A DNA stretch of 64,000 bases, from positions 558,001 to 622,000 of the forward strand of contig NZ_ANAH02000004.1 of the NCBI RefSeq assembly GCF_000335475.2. Direction: 5' to 3'. Made by a program: the position numbers and the translations under genes. Positions within the stretch are counted from its first letter, which is position 1. The number at the start of each line of letters is the position of its first letter. The notes under the pieces were generated by a model. That model did no database searches and was not told where the DNA came from. It saw only the letters and a list, made by a program, of their open reading frames with translations. This DNA is from Cystobacter fuscus DSM 2262. GTDB taxonomy: Bacteria; Myxococcota; Myxococcia; Myxococcales; Myxococcaceae. Of the stretch, positions 47,345 to 56,709 are shown in pieces.

Positions 47345-48933
47345 TACGGGAGACGATCCTGGGGCAGGTTGTTCTGCACGCCCGAGACCGCCGGGCGGGA
47401 CGAGCTGCCCGCGCGGTAGAGCAGGTCCTGCCAGACGATGGGCGAGCGCGTGCGGAAGGCGCTCGTGAGCTGGAGGACCGTCGTGCCATTCCTGCTCAAC
47501 TGGAAGGACGGCTGGTTGTTCACGGCCAGGGGTGCGTCGAAGAACTGTGGGCCGGCGGCGAGGTCGGCGGTGTAGGCCGTGCCGCCCGAGGTGATCCGCA
47601 CGCTCCCGCTCGACTTGAGCATGCCCAGCACGAAGACCCGGTCCACGAGCGGCACGCCATTCTTCGAGGCGGTGGGCTTGGGCTGCTTCGTCGTGTCGTA
47701 GGGCTCGCCGCTCAGGTGCATGCGGTGCGAGTAATAGAGGACATCGCGCACGAGGGTCGGCTGCTTGCGGGTCTTGAACCAGGTCGCGTAGTAGGCCGTC
47801 AAATCGTAGAACGCGTACTGCACGGCGGAGTTGGGCCGCAGGGCGTGACCTTCGTAGTGGTCATTCCAGGTGAGGATCTGCACCATCTTCACGCCCGAGT
47901 CGATCGCCGCCTTCCAGGTCTTGTACTGGGTGGTGAAGCCCGTGGTCTCGGTGGTGATGGAGCCGGTGGGGCGGTTGTCCGTGTGGCTGACGGGTGGAGA
48001 GTAGGGGACGCCGTTCTGGTCGCCCCAGGTCTTCAGGGTGGTGATGCCGTTGAGGGGAGTGGAGGTGTAGGGCAGGTTGTCCCAGCGCGAGAAGGTGGCT
48101 CCGACCATGAAGGGCTTGAGCGCGTTGCGGTTGGCTTCCGAGGGGTCGAGCAGGGTTCCCCACAGCACCGCGTCCATGCCATGCACGGTCTTGAGCTGGT
48201 CGAAGAACGCCTGGTACCAGGAGGCGGGCAGGGCCTCGGGCCGGAAGCTGCCCACGACGAACTTGCCGTTGAGCTTCCGCCACGACGCACGGTTCTTGAA
48301 GGTCGCGAGGTCATCGGCGCGCAGGCGCGGCTCGTTGGCACCGCTGCCCGTCGACAGGATGTGACTGTCGATGTTGGGAATGACGTGGAAGGGCGCGCTC
48401 GGGTTCTCGGTGTTGAACTCGTCGGCCGCGTTGAAGAGGTCCGTCAGCCATTTCCAGCGGTTGTCGGTGGGCCGGAACCAGAGGTTGAAGAGGAAGCCAT
48501 CCACGCCGACGGCGGCGGCCGTCTGGATGTCCGTCTTCATGTCCCGCTTGCCGTAATCCGTTTCCACCGCGGGAACGGCGAGGAGGGGGACGGGCCTGTC
48601 GCGCAACCAGCCCCCGATGGACGCATAGGTACCCGTGGGTTTGAGCCAGTTGGTGTAGTTGTCGTAGTACTGGCCCGAGCTGGAGCCATAGCTGCGCAGC
48701 GGGAAGTTGTGCCAGTGCGCGAAGACCTTGTACTCGCTGGTGGCGAGGTCCGCCCGGGCCGGCATGTCGAAGGGAAGCAGCGCGTTGTTCAGCTCGAAGG
48801 GGGCCTTGGTGGCCAGGGGCGACTCACCGGCGCCCTCCGCGCCTTCCTCCAGGGGAAGCGCCGTCTCGGCGGGGCCGCAGGCCGACACGCTCAGGGCTCC
48901 CGACAGGAGCAGCAGGCGCAGTCCGTGCTTCAT
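47344..48933 (-). CDS. GH71-like alpha-1,3-glucanase, lipoprotein
   Basis: 529 residues from the ATG at 48931-48933. Lipobox 'LSVSAC' at about residue 19 and an acidic linker. 'YKVFAHWHNFPLRSYGSS', 'DIQTAAAVGVDGFLFNLW', 'KFVVGSFRPEALP' and 'QILTWNDHYEGHALRPN' follow the GH71 (mutanase) barrel. A C-terminal beta domain (about 400-529) is extra. Alpha-1,3-glucan is a fungal wall polymer, so this fits a predatory or scavenging myxobacterium; the family is mainly fungal, so transfer is possible. Confidence 0.8.
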   Translation of the reverse strand: MKHGLRLLLLSGALSVSACGPAETALPLEEGAEGAGESPLATKAPFELNNALLPFDMPARADLATSEYKVFAHWHNFPLRSYGSSSGQYYDNYTNWLKPTGTYASIGGWLRDRPVPLLAVPAVETDYGKRDMKTDIQTAAAVGVDGFLFNLWFRPTDNRWKWLTDLFNAADEFNTENPSAPFHVIPNIDSHILSTGSGANEPRLRADDLATFKNRASWRKLNGKFVVGSFRPEALPASWYQAFFDQLKTVHGMDAVLWGTLLDPSEANRNALKPFMVGATFSRWDNLPYTSTPLNGITTLKTWGDQNGVPYSPPVSHTDNRPTGSITTETTGFTTQYKTWKAAIDSGVKMVQILTWNDHYEGHALRPNSAVQYAFYDLTAYYATWFKTRKQPTLVRDVLYYSHRMHLSGEPYDTTKQPKPTASKNGVPLVDRVFVLGMLKSSGSVRITSGGTAYTADLAAGPQFFDAPLAVNNQPSFQLSRNGTTVLQLTSAFRTRSPIVWQDLLYRAGSSSRPAVSGVQNNLPQDRLP

Positions 48934-49094
48934 TCGGAAAACACTCACGCTGAACAAGGCGAGGCTCTCTTTCCAGGAGGACGAACCCACTCGCGAACCC
49001 GAGAGGCTCATCGACACTGGGAAATCCAGTGAAGACCGTCATCCTGCCTGGAGGAGCCTTCCTCTTCCCCGCCGTCCCAGGAAAGTGAACGGCG

Positions 49095-50843
49095 TCAGCG
49101 CCGCTCCAACCCGGCGCGGCTTGGCTCCACGTGTCCAGGCGAGCGCAGGGCCAGGGCCTCGCCGCTCGCGCTCAGGGGCAAGAGGGTGAAGCCGAAGTCC
49201 TCGGGGTTCGCCTCGAAGGAGTGGAAGAGGGGGTCGTCCTGGAAGCGCGGATGCCGGCGCAGCGCATCGGTCAGGAGGATCGCCGCCACCTTGTGTTCGC
49301 GTAGCAGCCCCTCGAACGACACCCCGGGGGTGTAGTGCAGCACCGGGTAGTAGGAGCGAGGCCCGAGGTAGGCATCGTAGCCGCCCTCGGCCTCCAGCAG
49401 TGGCAGCCGCTCGCCCGGAGGCAGCCGCTCCACCAGCCCGAGCGCTTCGATGGCACGCACCCGCTGAAGGTGGATCCGCCGCGACGGGGTGCCGCCCGCT
49501 CCCGTGGACAGGCGCTCGGCGAGGTTGGGGGTGAGGAGCGCGAGGCCGAGCGCCAGCAGCCCGCCCACGGCCCCCCGCACGCGGCGCGGTGCCGCCGCGT
49601 CCACCTGGGAGCCGAGCAGCATCAACAGGGCGAGGACGAACACTCCCTGGATGATGAGGTAGTGCTTGCGCGGCATGAGCAGCAGCGCGGACAGCAGGGT
49701 GGGCACCTCCACGACGGCCAGCACCCAGAGCATTCGCTGGAGTCGTGGCTCGGCCAGCGCGGCGCGCCACCGCCGCCATCGCCAGAGCAGGCCCGCCCCC
49801 AACGCGCCCAGGGCCGCGAGCAGCAGCACCCGCTCCGCCCGTGCCGGGTCCCACGGCCCCCAGGTGACGGAGAGGCCGCCCGGGCCCGGGGTGAAGAGCG
49901 CGAGCGAGGCGTCGGCGAAGGCCTTCACGTTGATGCCCACGTGCCAGAGGAAGGCCTCGGGGTTGGCGCGCAGGGCGGCCCCCACGCTGTCCACCTCTCC
50001 GAAGACGGAGCGGATCACCTGTGGGCACTGATTCCAGGGATCCACCGGGCCGGGGTTGTGCCGCACGTGCTGGTAGGCGAAGTGCTGGCAGAAGGCATAG
50101 AAGCGGCGGTTCTTCGTGTCCCCGAAGGGGTTGCCGAGCCCCTGGAGCAGCAGCACCACGCCGAGGGCGAACCCGGCGGCCACGGCTGCCCGCCGCCCGC
50201 GTCCGGTGTGGCGCTCGCGCACGGCCGCGCGCACGAGCCACCCGAGGCAGAGGGCCGAGGCGAGCAGGAAGGCCAGGAAGAACTCCGGGCGCGCGAACGA
50301 GGCCACGAGCAGCCCGCCCGCGATGACGGCCCAGAACTCCTCCCAGGACTCGAGGAAGGAGGCCACCACGAGCGCGAGCTCCAGCACGAGCAGGGCGAGC
50401 AGCGTCGGCCGGGGCAGGACGTGCGGTGCCGCGGACAGCAGGTAGACGGCGGTGCCCAGCAGCGCGAGCAGCGGCCGCGCGCCCATCCTCCGCATGAAGA
50501 CGTAGGCGCCCACGGAGGTGAGGACGCAGAGCACCTGGAAGTTGGCGGAGTGGAGCGCGACCGGCTCCGGCCAGAGGCGCGACAGGGCGGTGTACCAGAG
50601 GGAGTACAGCGGCCCCCATTCCGCGGCCGGCAGGTGGGACCAGGACAGCGTCAGCCCCCGGCGCAGGTAGTCCGCCTCGTCCCACATGGAGAGATCCACG
50701 CCGCGCTCCAGCCCATGGAGCAGCTTCCAGCTCGTCACGAGCAGGAGCGCCAGACAGCCCGCGTCCACGAGCCACGAGGGCCGGGCGCGAGCCGGGGGCT
50801 CCGGGGCTTCCAGCGCGGTTCCAGGAGGCGGGGCATGACGCAT
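49095..50843 (-). CDS. Polytopic membrane protein, GT39/ArnT-like
   Basis: 582 residues with about ten hydrophobic segments between 25 and 430 and a soluble C-terminal domain. 'GLERGVDLSMWDEADYLRRGL' resembles the first periplasmic loop of GT-C glycosyltransferases, where an Asp/Glu pair is catalytic. The C-terminal 'EGGYDAYLGPRSYYPVLHYTPG' may be the substrate-facing part. No sequence family is recognised with certainty; lipid-linked sugar transferase is the best guess. Confidence 0.65.
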   Translation of the reverse strand: MRHAPPPGTALEAPEPPARARPSWLVDAGCLALLLVTSWKLLHGLERGVDLSMWDEADYLRRGLTLSWSHLPAAEWGPLYSLWYTALSRLWPEPVALHSANFQVLCVLTSVGAYVFMRRMGARPLLALLGTAVYLLSAAPHVLPRPTLLALLVLELALVVASFLESWEEFWAVIAGGLLVASFARPEFFLAFLLASALCLGWLVRAAVRERHTGRGRRAAVAAGFALGVVLLLQGLGNPFGDTKNRRFYAFCQHFAYQHVRHNPGPVDPWNQCPQVIRSVFGEVDSVGAALRANPEAFLWHVGINVKAFADASLALFTPGPGGLSVTWGPWDPARAERVLLLAALGALGAGLLWRWRRWRAALAEPRLQRMLWVLAVVEVPTLLSALLLMPRKHYLIIQGVFVLALLMLLGSQVDAAAPRRVRGAVGGLLALGLALLTPNLAERLSTGAGGTPSRRIHLQRVRAIEALGLVERLPPGERLPLLEAEGGYDAYLGPRSYYPVLHYTPGVSFEGLLREHKVAAILLTDALRRHPRFQDDPLFHSFEANPEDFGFTLLPLSASGEALALRSPGHVEPSRAGLERR

Positions 50844-51069
50844 GGCGCCGCGCGTTACAGCGCTCGCCGGACGAAGTCACCTCCTTCTTCACCGCGAGCG
50901 TTCGCTGGCGCACCCACCTGGGGCCGTCACGGACGCTGCCCTTGGAAATGCTGAAGACGCGGTCACGGCCCCTCGGAATTCCGAGGCCCGCGGGGCCCTC
51001 GTCCGGGAGCCGGGCCTTGGATGCAGAGGGGCGGGGGAGGGAGGCTCGCGCTTTGCAAAATGCCCGGTC

Positions 51070-51849
51070 ATGCCAATGCTTCGTCCATGCAAGGTGATGG
51101 GAGCCGTTGCCCTCGTTTCCCTCGTGAGCGCGTGCTCGCCAGACCCGGAGCCTCCCCCCAAGGACCTACCCGCTCGGGTCTTCTGGCGTCCCGATGACCA
51201 ACGGATCTCCCTCCATGCCTTCGGCTTTTTTGGAGGCACTTTCGAGTGGGTGGGGCGTCGCGAGGTGCTGACGGGCGAGCAGCTCGCGGCGCTCTCCGGT
51301 CTGAAGCTCATCCCAAGCGCGGACGACTGCTGGACGGACATCACGGAGTACTCCCTCGTGGTCGTGGATGCGGCGGGCCAGGAGCGCGAAGCCATGGCCC
51401 GCGAGGACAACTCCTCCTGTGGGTCGGGCCGTGACGTGATCGACATCGAGACCCTGAAGCCGCTGCTCGCCACGCTCGAGTGCGAGGCAACGGGTTTCTC
51501 CAGCACCGAGCTCTCCAAGGCGAAGACGGTTCACGCCGACAACGGCTGCCAGCACGCCTTCTTCTCCTACGTGGACGAGCCCTCGAAGTGGCTGAAGGTG
51601 GTGGCCTCTCGGCCCGACCGGTCGCACACCTTCCAGGTGTCACGGTGCGAGGGCAAGACGACCGGACTCGCGCTCTTCGATGAGTCGGGCACGGTCCTGC
51701 TCGCCAGGGGCAGCGCGGAGGGCACGTCCAGCTCCGACTGCGCCACGCTCACCCATCCGCTGGAGGCCGGACGCGTCTACGCCCTCGAGGTGACCAGCCG
51801 GGCGGTGACGACGGGGGGCCACGTGTACCTGGAGATCCGCGGCGACTGA
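51070..51849 (+). CDS. Lipoprotein of unknown function
   Basis: 259 residues from ATG 51070; ATGs at 51076 and 51097 are possible. Signal with lipobox 'SLVSAC' then a Pro-rich linker. The domain has 'VFWRPDDQRISLHAFGFFGGTFEWVGR' and, at the C-terminus, 'GTVLLARGSAEGTSSSDCATLTHPLEAGRVYALEV', which resembles a pre-peptidase-like beta sandwich. Six Cys suggest disulfides. No operon partner. Confidence 0.72.
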   Translation: MPMLRPCKVMGAVALVSLVSACSPDPEPPPKDLPARVFWRPDDQRISLHAFGFFGGTFEWVGRREVLTGEQLAALSGLKLIPSADDCWTDITEYSLVVVDAAGQEREAMAREDNSSCGSGRDVIDIETLKPLLATLECEATGFSSTELSKAKTVHADNGCQHAFFSYVDEPSKWLKVVASRPDRSHTFQVSRCEGKTTGLALFDESGTVLLARGSAEGTSSSDCATLTHPLEAGRVYALEVTSRAVTTGGHVYLEIRGD

Positions 51850-51876
51850 CGGCGGCGGCGCGTTCCCCGGCGGAGC

Positions 51877-52818
51877 TCACGTCTCCTCCAGGACCGTCTC
51901 GTCGGGAGCGCCGCCCGTGGGCCCCTGCCCCAGGCCCTCGCGCACCCAGCGGGCCAGCTCGGAAGGCCCCCCCTCGGGCCGCGCGCGCCGCAGCGGGGAG
52001 AGCATCCGCCGCAACGCCTCGGCCGAGGCCACCCGATCCTCGGGCGCACGCGCCAGACACGCCCGGAGCACTGGCCGCACGTCCTCGGCCACGTCCGACA
52101 GCGGACCCACCCGGGCCTCGCGGATGCGCTCCATCGTCTCCAGCGGCGTGTCCCCATCGAAGGGCCGGCGCCCGGTGAGCAGCTCGTGCAGGGTGATGCC
52201 CAGCGAGAAGAGATCGCTCGCGGGCCCCAGCGCGCGGCCCCGCACCTGCTCCGGGGACATATAGGCGTAGGTGCCCTTGCGCACCCCGGCGCGCGTCTGG
52301 TCGCGCAGCAGCGTGGCCTTGGCGATGCCGAAGTCCGCCAGCTTCACCTCGCCCAGCCGGGACACCAGCACGTTGGAGGGCGTCACGTCCCGGTGCACGA
52401 GCCCCAGCGGCCGGCCCGCCTCGTCCTCCAGCCCGTGCACCGCGGCGAGCCCCAGGGCGAGCTCGTCCGCCACGAAGAGCGCCAGCGCCTCCCCGGGGAG
52501 CGAGCGCCCGAGGAGGCTCGCCAGGTCCGCGCCCTCCACGTAGTCCAGCCGCACGTAGTAGACGCCCTCGGCGAAGCCCAGGTCGTGCACGCCCACGAGG
52601 TTGCGGTGGCTCAGCCGCGCGCCCAGCCGGCCCTCCTCGAGGAACATCCGCTCGTAGGTGGCGTTGCCCACGTGCTCGGGGCGGAGCACCTTGAGCACCA
52701 CGCGCTTCTCGAAGCCGCTGGCGCCGAAGGCCAGGGCGAGGAACACCTCGGCCATGCCGCCCGCGCCCAGCCGGCGCACGAGGCGGTAGGGCCCCAACTG
52801 TCGCGGCAGCTCCCTCAC
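51877..52818 (-). CDS. Serine/threonine protein kinase (Hanks type)
   Basis: 313 residues with a complete catalytic domain: 'LGAGGMAEVFLA' (Gly loop), 'VVLKVL' (Lys), 'LVHRDVTPSNVLV' (catalytic loop), 'LADFGIAK' (DFG), and 'GTYAYMSPEQVRG' (activation segment). About 45 residues of low-complexity tail, no membrane segment. Divergent from an FHA-domain sigma-54 activator with only 23 bp between starts, a layout in myxobacteria where the kinase phosphorylates or signals through the FHA protein. Confidence 0.94.
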   Translation of the reverse strand: MRELPRQLGPYRLVRRLGAGGMAEVFLALAFGASGFEKRVVLKVLRPEHVGNATYERMFLEEGRLGARLSHRNLVGVHDLGFAEGVYYVRLDYVEGADLASLLGRSLPGEALALFVADELALGLAAVHGLEDEAGRPLGLVHRDVTPSNVLVSRLGEVKLADFGIAKATLLRDQTRAGVRKGTYAYMSPEQVRGRALGPASDLFSLGITLHELLTGRRPFDGDTPLETMERIREARVGPLSDVAEDVRPVLRACLARAPEDRVASAEALRRMLSPLRRARPEGGPSELARWVREGLGQGPTGGAPDETVLEET

Positions 52819-52841
52819 CCGGCCTAGACTAGCGCGGCCCC

Positions 52842-54176
52842 GTGTCCGACACCGCCCTCTCCACCCAGCAGGACAGCCCCGGTGGCCCCGTGCCGCGGCG
52901 CTGCCAGCTCGTCGTCATCGACGGGCCGGATGCCGGACGCGCGGTGGCGCTCGGGAGCGAGCCGGTGCGGGTGGGCACGCGCGAGGGGTGCGCGTTGCGG
53001 CTGAGCGATCCGCGCGTGTCGGGCGAGCACCTGGAGGTGTGGGCCGAGGAGACGGGCTTCGGGGTGAGGGACCTGGGCAGTCGCAACGGCACGCGCTACG
53101 AGGGCTCGCGGCTGGGCGAGGCGCGGGTGCGCGTGGGGGCGACCTTCAAGTTGGGGCGCAGCTTCGTGCGCATCCAGGCGCGAGGGCAGCCGTGGGAGGT
53201 GAGCCCCAGCCAGGCGCGGCGCTTCGGGGAGCTGGTGGGCGAGAGCCTGGCGATGCGCGAGCTGTTCGCGGTGCTCGAGCACGTGGCGCCCACGGACACG
53301 ACGGTGCTGGTGCAGGGCGAGACGGGGACGGGCAAGGAGGGCGTGGCGCGGGCGCTCCACGAGGCGAGCGCGCGGCGCAAGGGGCCCTTCGTGGCGGTGG
53401 ACTGTGGCGCGCTGCCGGAGGGGCTGGTGGAGAGCGAGCTGTTCGGCCACGTGAAGGGCGCCTTCACGGGCGCGCTGGCGGCGCGGGCGGGTGCCTTCGC
53501 GCGGGCGCGTGGGGGCACGCTCTTCCTGGACGAGCTGGCGGGCATCTCCCCAGCGGTGCAGGCGCGGCTGTTGCGCGTGCTGGAGGAGCGCCGGGTGCGC
53601 CCGGTGGGCGGGGACGCCGAGCAGGCCGTGGACGTTCGCGTGGTGGCGGCCTCGCGGGTGGACCTGTCGCTGGCGGTGGCCGAGGGCACGTTCCGCTCGG
53701 ACCTCTACTACCGGCTGGCGGTGGTGACGCTGACCCTGCCCGCGCTGCGCCAGCGCCGCGAGGACCTGGCCCTGCTGGTGGCGGAGCTGCTGCGCCGCCG
53801 GGGCTTCGAGCCGGGCGCGGTGCGAGGCCCGGGCCTGGAACTGCTGTCCGGGCACGACTGGCCCGGCAACGTGCGGGAGCTGCGCAACGTGTTGGAGCGC
53901 TCGCTGGTGCTCTCGCGCGGGGCGGGGAGCTTCGAGCAGTTGCGGCTGTCGCTCCAGCCCCAGGGGACGGGGGCGGAGCTGACGTTGCGCACGGACCTGC
54001 CCTTCGCCGAGGCGAAGCAGGCGGTGGTGGAGTCCTTCGAGCGGCACTACCTGCGGGACGTGCTGGCGCGCGTGGGGGGCAACCTCTCGGAGGCGGCGCG
54101 ACAGGCGGGAGTGGATCGCAAACACCTGCGCGCCCTGGCCCGCCGCCACGGCCTCTTGTCCGAGGAGCCCGAGTAG
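52842..54176 (+). CDS. FHA-domain sigma-54-dependent activator
   Basis: 444 residues from a GTG at 52842. FHA domain 20-115 ('[23 protein letters not shown]', '[12 protein letters not shown]'). AAA+ part with Walker A 'GETGTGKE', 'GAFTGA', 'LFLDEL' and '[12 protein letters not shown]'. Fis-type HTH at the end ('[21 protein letters not shown]'). No receiver domain, so activation is presumably by phospho-Thr binding from a kinase such as the one next door. Sigma-54 contact loop is canonical. Confidence 0.94.
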   Translation: MSDTALSTQQDSPGGPVPRRCQLVVIDGPDAGRAVALGSEPVRVGTREGCALRLSDPRVSGEHLEVWAEETGFGVRDLGSRNGTRYEGSRLGEARVRVGATFKLGRSFVRIQARGQPWEVSPSQARRFGELVGESLAMRELFAVLEHVAPTDTTVLVQGETGTGKEGVARALHEASARRKGPFVAVDCGALPEGLVESELFGHVKGAFTGALAARAGAFARARGGTLFLDELAGISPAVQARLLRVLEERRVRPVGGDAEQAVDVRVVAASRVDLSLAVAEGTFRSDLYYRLAVVTLTLPALRQRREDLALLVAELLRRRGFEPGAVRGPGLELLSGHDWPGNVRELRNVLERSLVLSRGAGSFEQLRLSLQPQGTGAELTLRTDLPFAEAKQAVVESFERHYLRDVLARVGGNLSEAARQAGVDRKHLRALARRHGLLSEEPE

Positions 54177-54186
54177 GAAGAAGCCC

Positions 54187-54651
54187 TCACGCGGGCAACC
54201 ACTTGCGGCCGAAGGGCTTGTGGTACCGGTAGGGACGCAACGTCCCGTCGGGAGCCACCTCCAGCCACTGGCTGTGGTCGTTGTTCGGGATGTATCTGTC
54301 TCCGCAGCGGCAGCGATACGGGAAACCGAGGTGCTCCTGGCTCCTCCGTTGCATCAATTGCTTGTCCGCCTCGGACAGGTCCTCGCGTCCCGCCAGAAAC
54401 TCGTAGTCATTGGGCCCGCACCGGCCCTGGCGGCACGGAGGACGGGGAGGGCGCCACCATTCGATGAATCGAACCAGTCCGATGAGGCACGACACCAGCA
54501 GCGCGTAGGCGGCGACTCCCGCCACGGCACCCAACCCTGCTCCGACGAGAAGTCCTGGCAGGATCGTCTCCCCATACGACGCGCCGAGCCTGGCGCCGAT
54601 GACCGTTCCCGTGAGGGTGCAGAAGATGAACGTGACGTCGAAGAGCGTCAT
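54187..54651 (-). CDS. Small membrane protein with Cys-rich tail
   Basis: 154 residues from the ATG at 54649-54651; an ATG 27 bp upstream is possible. Two hydrophobic segments (about 10-30 and 36-62), then a cytoplasmic-type tail with 'PPCRQGRCGPND' and 'YRCRCGDRYIPNNDHSQW'. The tail Cys could bind metal. Lower-GC codon use than its neighbours. Family unknown. Confidence 0.62.
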   Translation of the reverse strand: MTLFDVTFIFCTLTGTVIGARLGASYGETILPGLLVGAGLGAVAGVAAYALLVSCLIGLVRFIEWWRPPRPPCRQGRCGPNDYEFLAGREDLSEADKQLMQRRSQEHLGFPYRCRCGDRYIPNNDHSQWLEVAPDGTLRPYRYHKPFGRKWLPA

Positions 54652-54803
54652 GGGCGTTCCGTGGCTCCCAAGCGCCATGCCAAGCAAACCCCGTGGGCAT
54701 GCCTCTGTCCACGCTCCCCCGGTGTGACACATTGTCCGTGGTGCGGGGCCCCCGGTGACAGTCTGGAATTGCCGCCCGGGAGCCCGAGTCGTCCCAGGCG
54801 GAC

Positions 54804-55547
54804 TCACTCCCGCACGGAGACGAGCACCGCGGTGATGTTGTCCCGGCCGCCCAGGGCGTAGGCCTCCTCCACCAGCCGCTCGGCGAGTCCCTCCGTGTCG
54901 CCCTCACCCAGGCGGTCCGCCAGCCGCTCCGGCCCGAGCGGCTCATAGAGCCCATCCGAGCACAGCAGGTACACGTCCCCCGCCTGGACGTCGAGCCGGC
55001 GCACGGTGGGCTCCGCTCTGTCGGTGCCCAGCGCGCGGGTGATGAGGTGGCCATACGGGCTGTCCGCGCGGGAGGCCGTCTTGACGCCCGCCTGTCGCAT
55101 CTCCTCGAGAATGGAGTGGTCACGCGTGAGGACTTCCAGGCGACCCTCGCGCAGCCGGTAGAGGCGGCTGTCTCCCACGTGCGCCACGGCCGCGCCACGG
55201 GTCCCGAGGGCGAGCGCCACCACGGTGGAGCCCATCTGGTGCAGGGGCCCCTGGCGGCGGGAGCGCACGGCGCGCTGGGCGAGCCGCGTGCAGTTGAGGA
55301 GCAGATCCTCCTCCTGGCTGAGCTGGGGCTGACGGCAGTGGGGCCAGGTGGCCTCGGGATCCCGCACGAGGCGCTCGCACAGGCCCGAGAAGGTGTCCAC
55401 CACGCAGCGGCTGGCCACCTCGCCGCCCGCGTACCCGCCCATCCCATCGGCCACGACGAACAGGCCCAGGTCGGCCCGGCTCGTCCAGGCATCCTCGTTG
55501 TGGGCGCGGCGGCCCACGTGCGTCCATCCCGCGCTGTCGATTCGCAT
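54804..55547 (-). CDS. PP2C-family protein phosphatase
   Basis: 247 residues from ATG 55545-55547. PPM motifs: 'HVGRRAHNEDAW', 'LFVVADGMGGYAGGEVAS', 'MGSTVVALALG', 'AVAHVGDSRLYRL', 'TRDHSI', 'LLCSDGLYEPL' and 'ALGGRDNITAVLV', with the Asp metal ligands intact. It would reverse Ser/Thr phosphorylation. It lies 2 kb from the kinase and FHA activator, so a kinase-phosphatase-FHA circuit is likely. Confidence 0.94.
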   Translation of the reverse strand: MRIDSAGWTHVGRRAHNEDAWTSRADLGLFVVADGMGGYAGGEVASRCVVDTFSGLCERLVRDPEATWPHCRQPQLSQEEDLLLNCTRLAQRAVRSRRQGPLHQMGSTVVALALGTRGAAVAHVGDSRLYRLREGRLEVLTRDHSILEEMRQAGVKTASRADSPYGHLITRALGTDRAEPTVRRLDVQAGDVYLLCSDGLYEPLGPERLADRLGEGDTEGLAERLVEEAYALGGRDNITAVLVSVRE

Positions 55548-55774
55548 CGGTCGTTCCTCCTGGCCGGGGACAGAGCAACGGGGAGGCCACCCGTAACCGC
55601 GCGAAATCACGAGCGTCCCTGGGGGCTCGAGTCCCCAGGAGCGCCATGGCCTGACCGAGCGCGCCGGGGACTCCACACCCCACCCCGGCGCCGCTGCTTC
55701 CGTACACCCCAACTGCAATTTGACGCCTTTATAAGATTTTCCGTACAACATGGGTAGTCCTGATTTATGAGAAA

Positions 55775-56606
55775 ATGAGGTGGGACATGTGTGGACGGGT
55801 CGTGGGAAGGAGCCTCGGTCCGAACAGGCAACTTCGAATGCCGCCGTTCCTCCATGGCAGCTACCCCGCGGTTCGTCAGGGGGTGCGCCAGGAGGGGACG
55901 CGGTGTGGCGAGCAGTACCGGCGGGGCGGTGGCTTTCCGGCTCCAGAGCAGATGCTGGAAGTGCCTCCCGGAGAAGTGGTGGTGGTGCACGAGCTGGCGG
56001 ACTTCCAGCACGAGCGTCCGGTGTGGCGGCTGTACATGCTGGCGGATGTGCTGGGCGGACTGTACGAGGCCTTGAGCTGGCGCGATGTGTTCCCCGCGCG
56101 GGACGCGTACGAGGCGTTCTGCCAGGAGACGGCCTGGGGGCGCTGTACTTCGCGATCTCGCCCATGGGCCCGGTGAGCGCGGAGCGCACGGCGCTTCGCC
56201 TGGGATGCTGCGCTTCTGGGAGCCGCTCCAGTCCGCGCGCTACCTCTTCAAGAGCCTCGAGGAGGTGCTCACCTTGGAGGAGTTGATGAGGGCCTCCTGC
56301 GATTGGGCCATGGAGGCGTGGTGCCCGGGGGAAGAAGGCTCGGTGTTCACGCGTCTGGAGTTGGCCGCGAAACGCATGGCCCGGGCGACCCGGGAAGACA
56401 GCATCGAGGCCATCCTCCGACAGCTGCCCCATGCCCTGTCCCTCGCGGGTGACTTGAAACACCGGGACGTGGTGGCCGATCCGGCATTCCAACGCGAGCG
56501 TCTCCTGGCGCTCGAGCCGGTGTCCTTCAAGTACGTGTCCGGTGCGTGCACGGCGGTGCTGCTCGAGAAGTTGTATGACTGGGACAGGCAGGTTGGTCAC
56601 CCGTAG
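55775..56606 (+). pseudogene. Frameshifted hypothetical gene
   Basis: Coherent protein sequence runs through three frames: 'VVVVHELADFQHERPVWRLY...YEAFCQETAWG', then 'LYFAISPMGPVSAERTALR', then 'MLRFWEPLQSARYLFKSLEEVLT...KLYDWDRQVGHP'. G/C third-position bias shifts frame at about 56140 and 56200. One ancestral reading frame of about 275 residues therefore needs two indel corrections. No family recognised. Either a pseudogene or sequencing error. Confidence 0.6.
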
Positions 56607-56709
56607 AAGGTGACGTGGATGGCGTTGGCGCGTAGGCCCTGTTTTCCCGAACCCTATTGCGATCCAGGTCGGGACTGGAGTGCATGCGGGTCCCATACGC
56701 ACTTCAAGG

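Noticed and set aside
55775-56606. Three separate small genes
   Set aside because: The three frames make one continuous protein-like sequence when joined, so a single frameshifted gene is the simpler reading.
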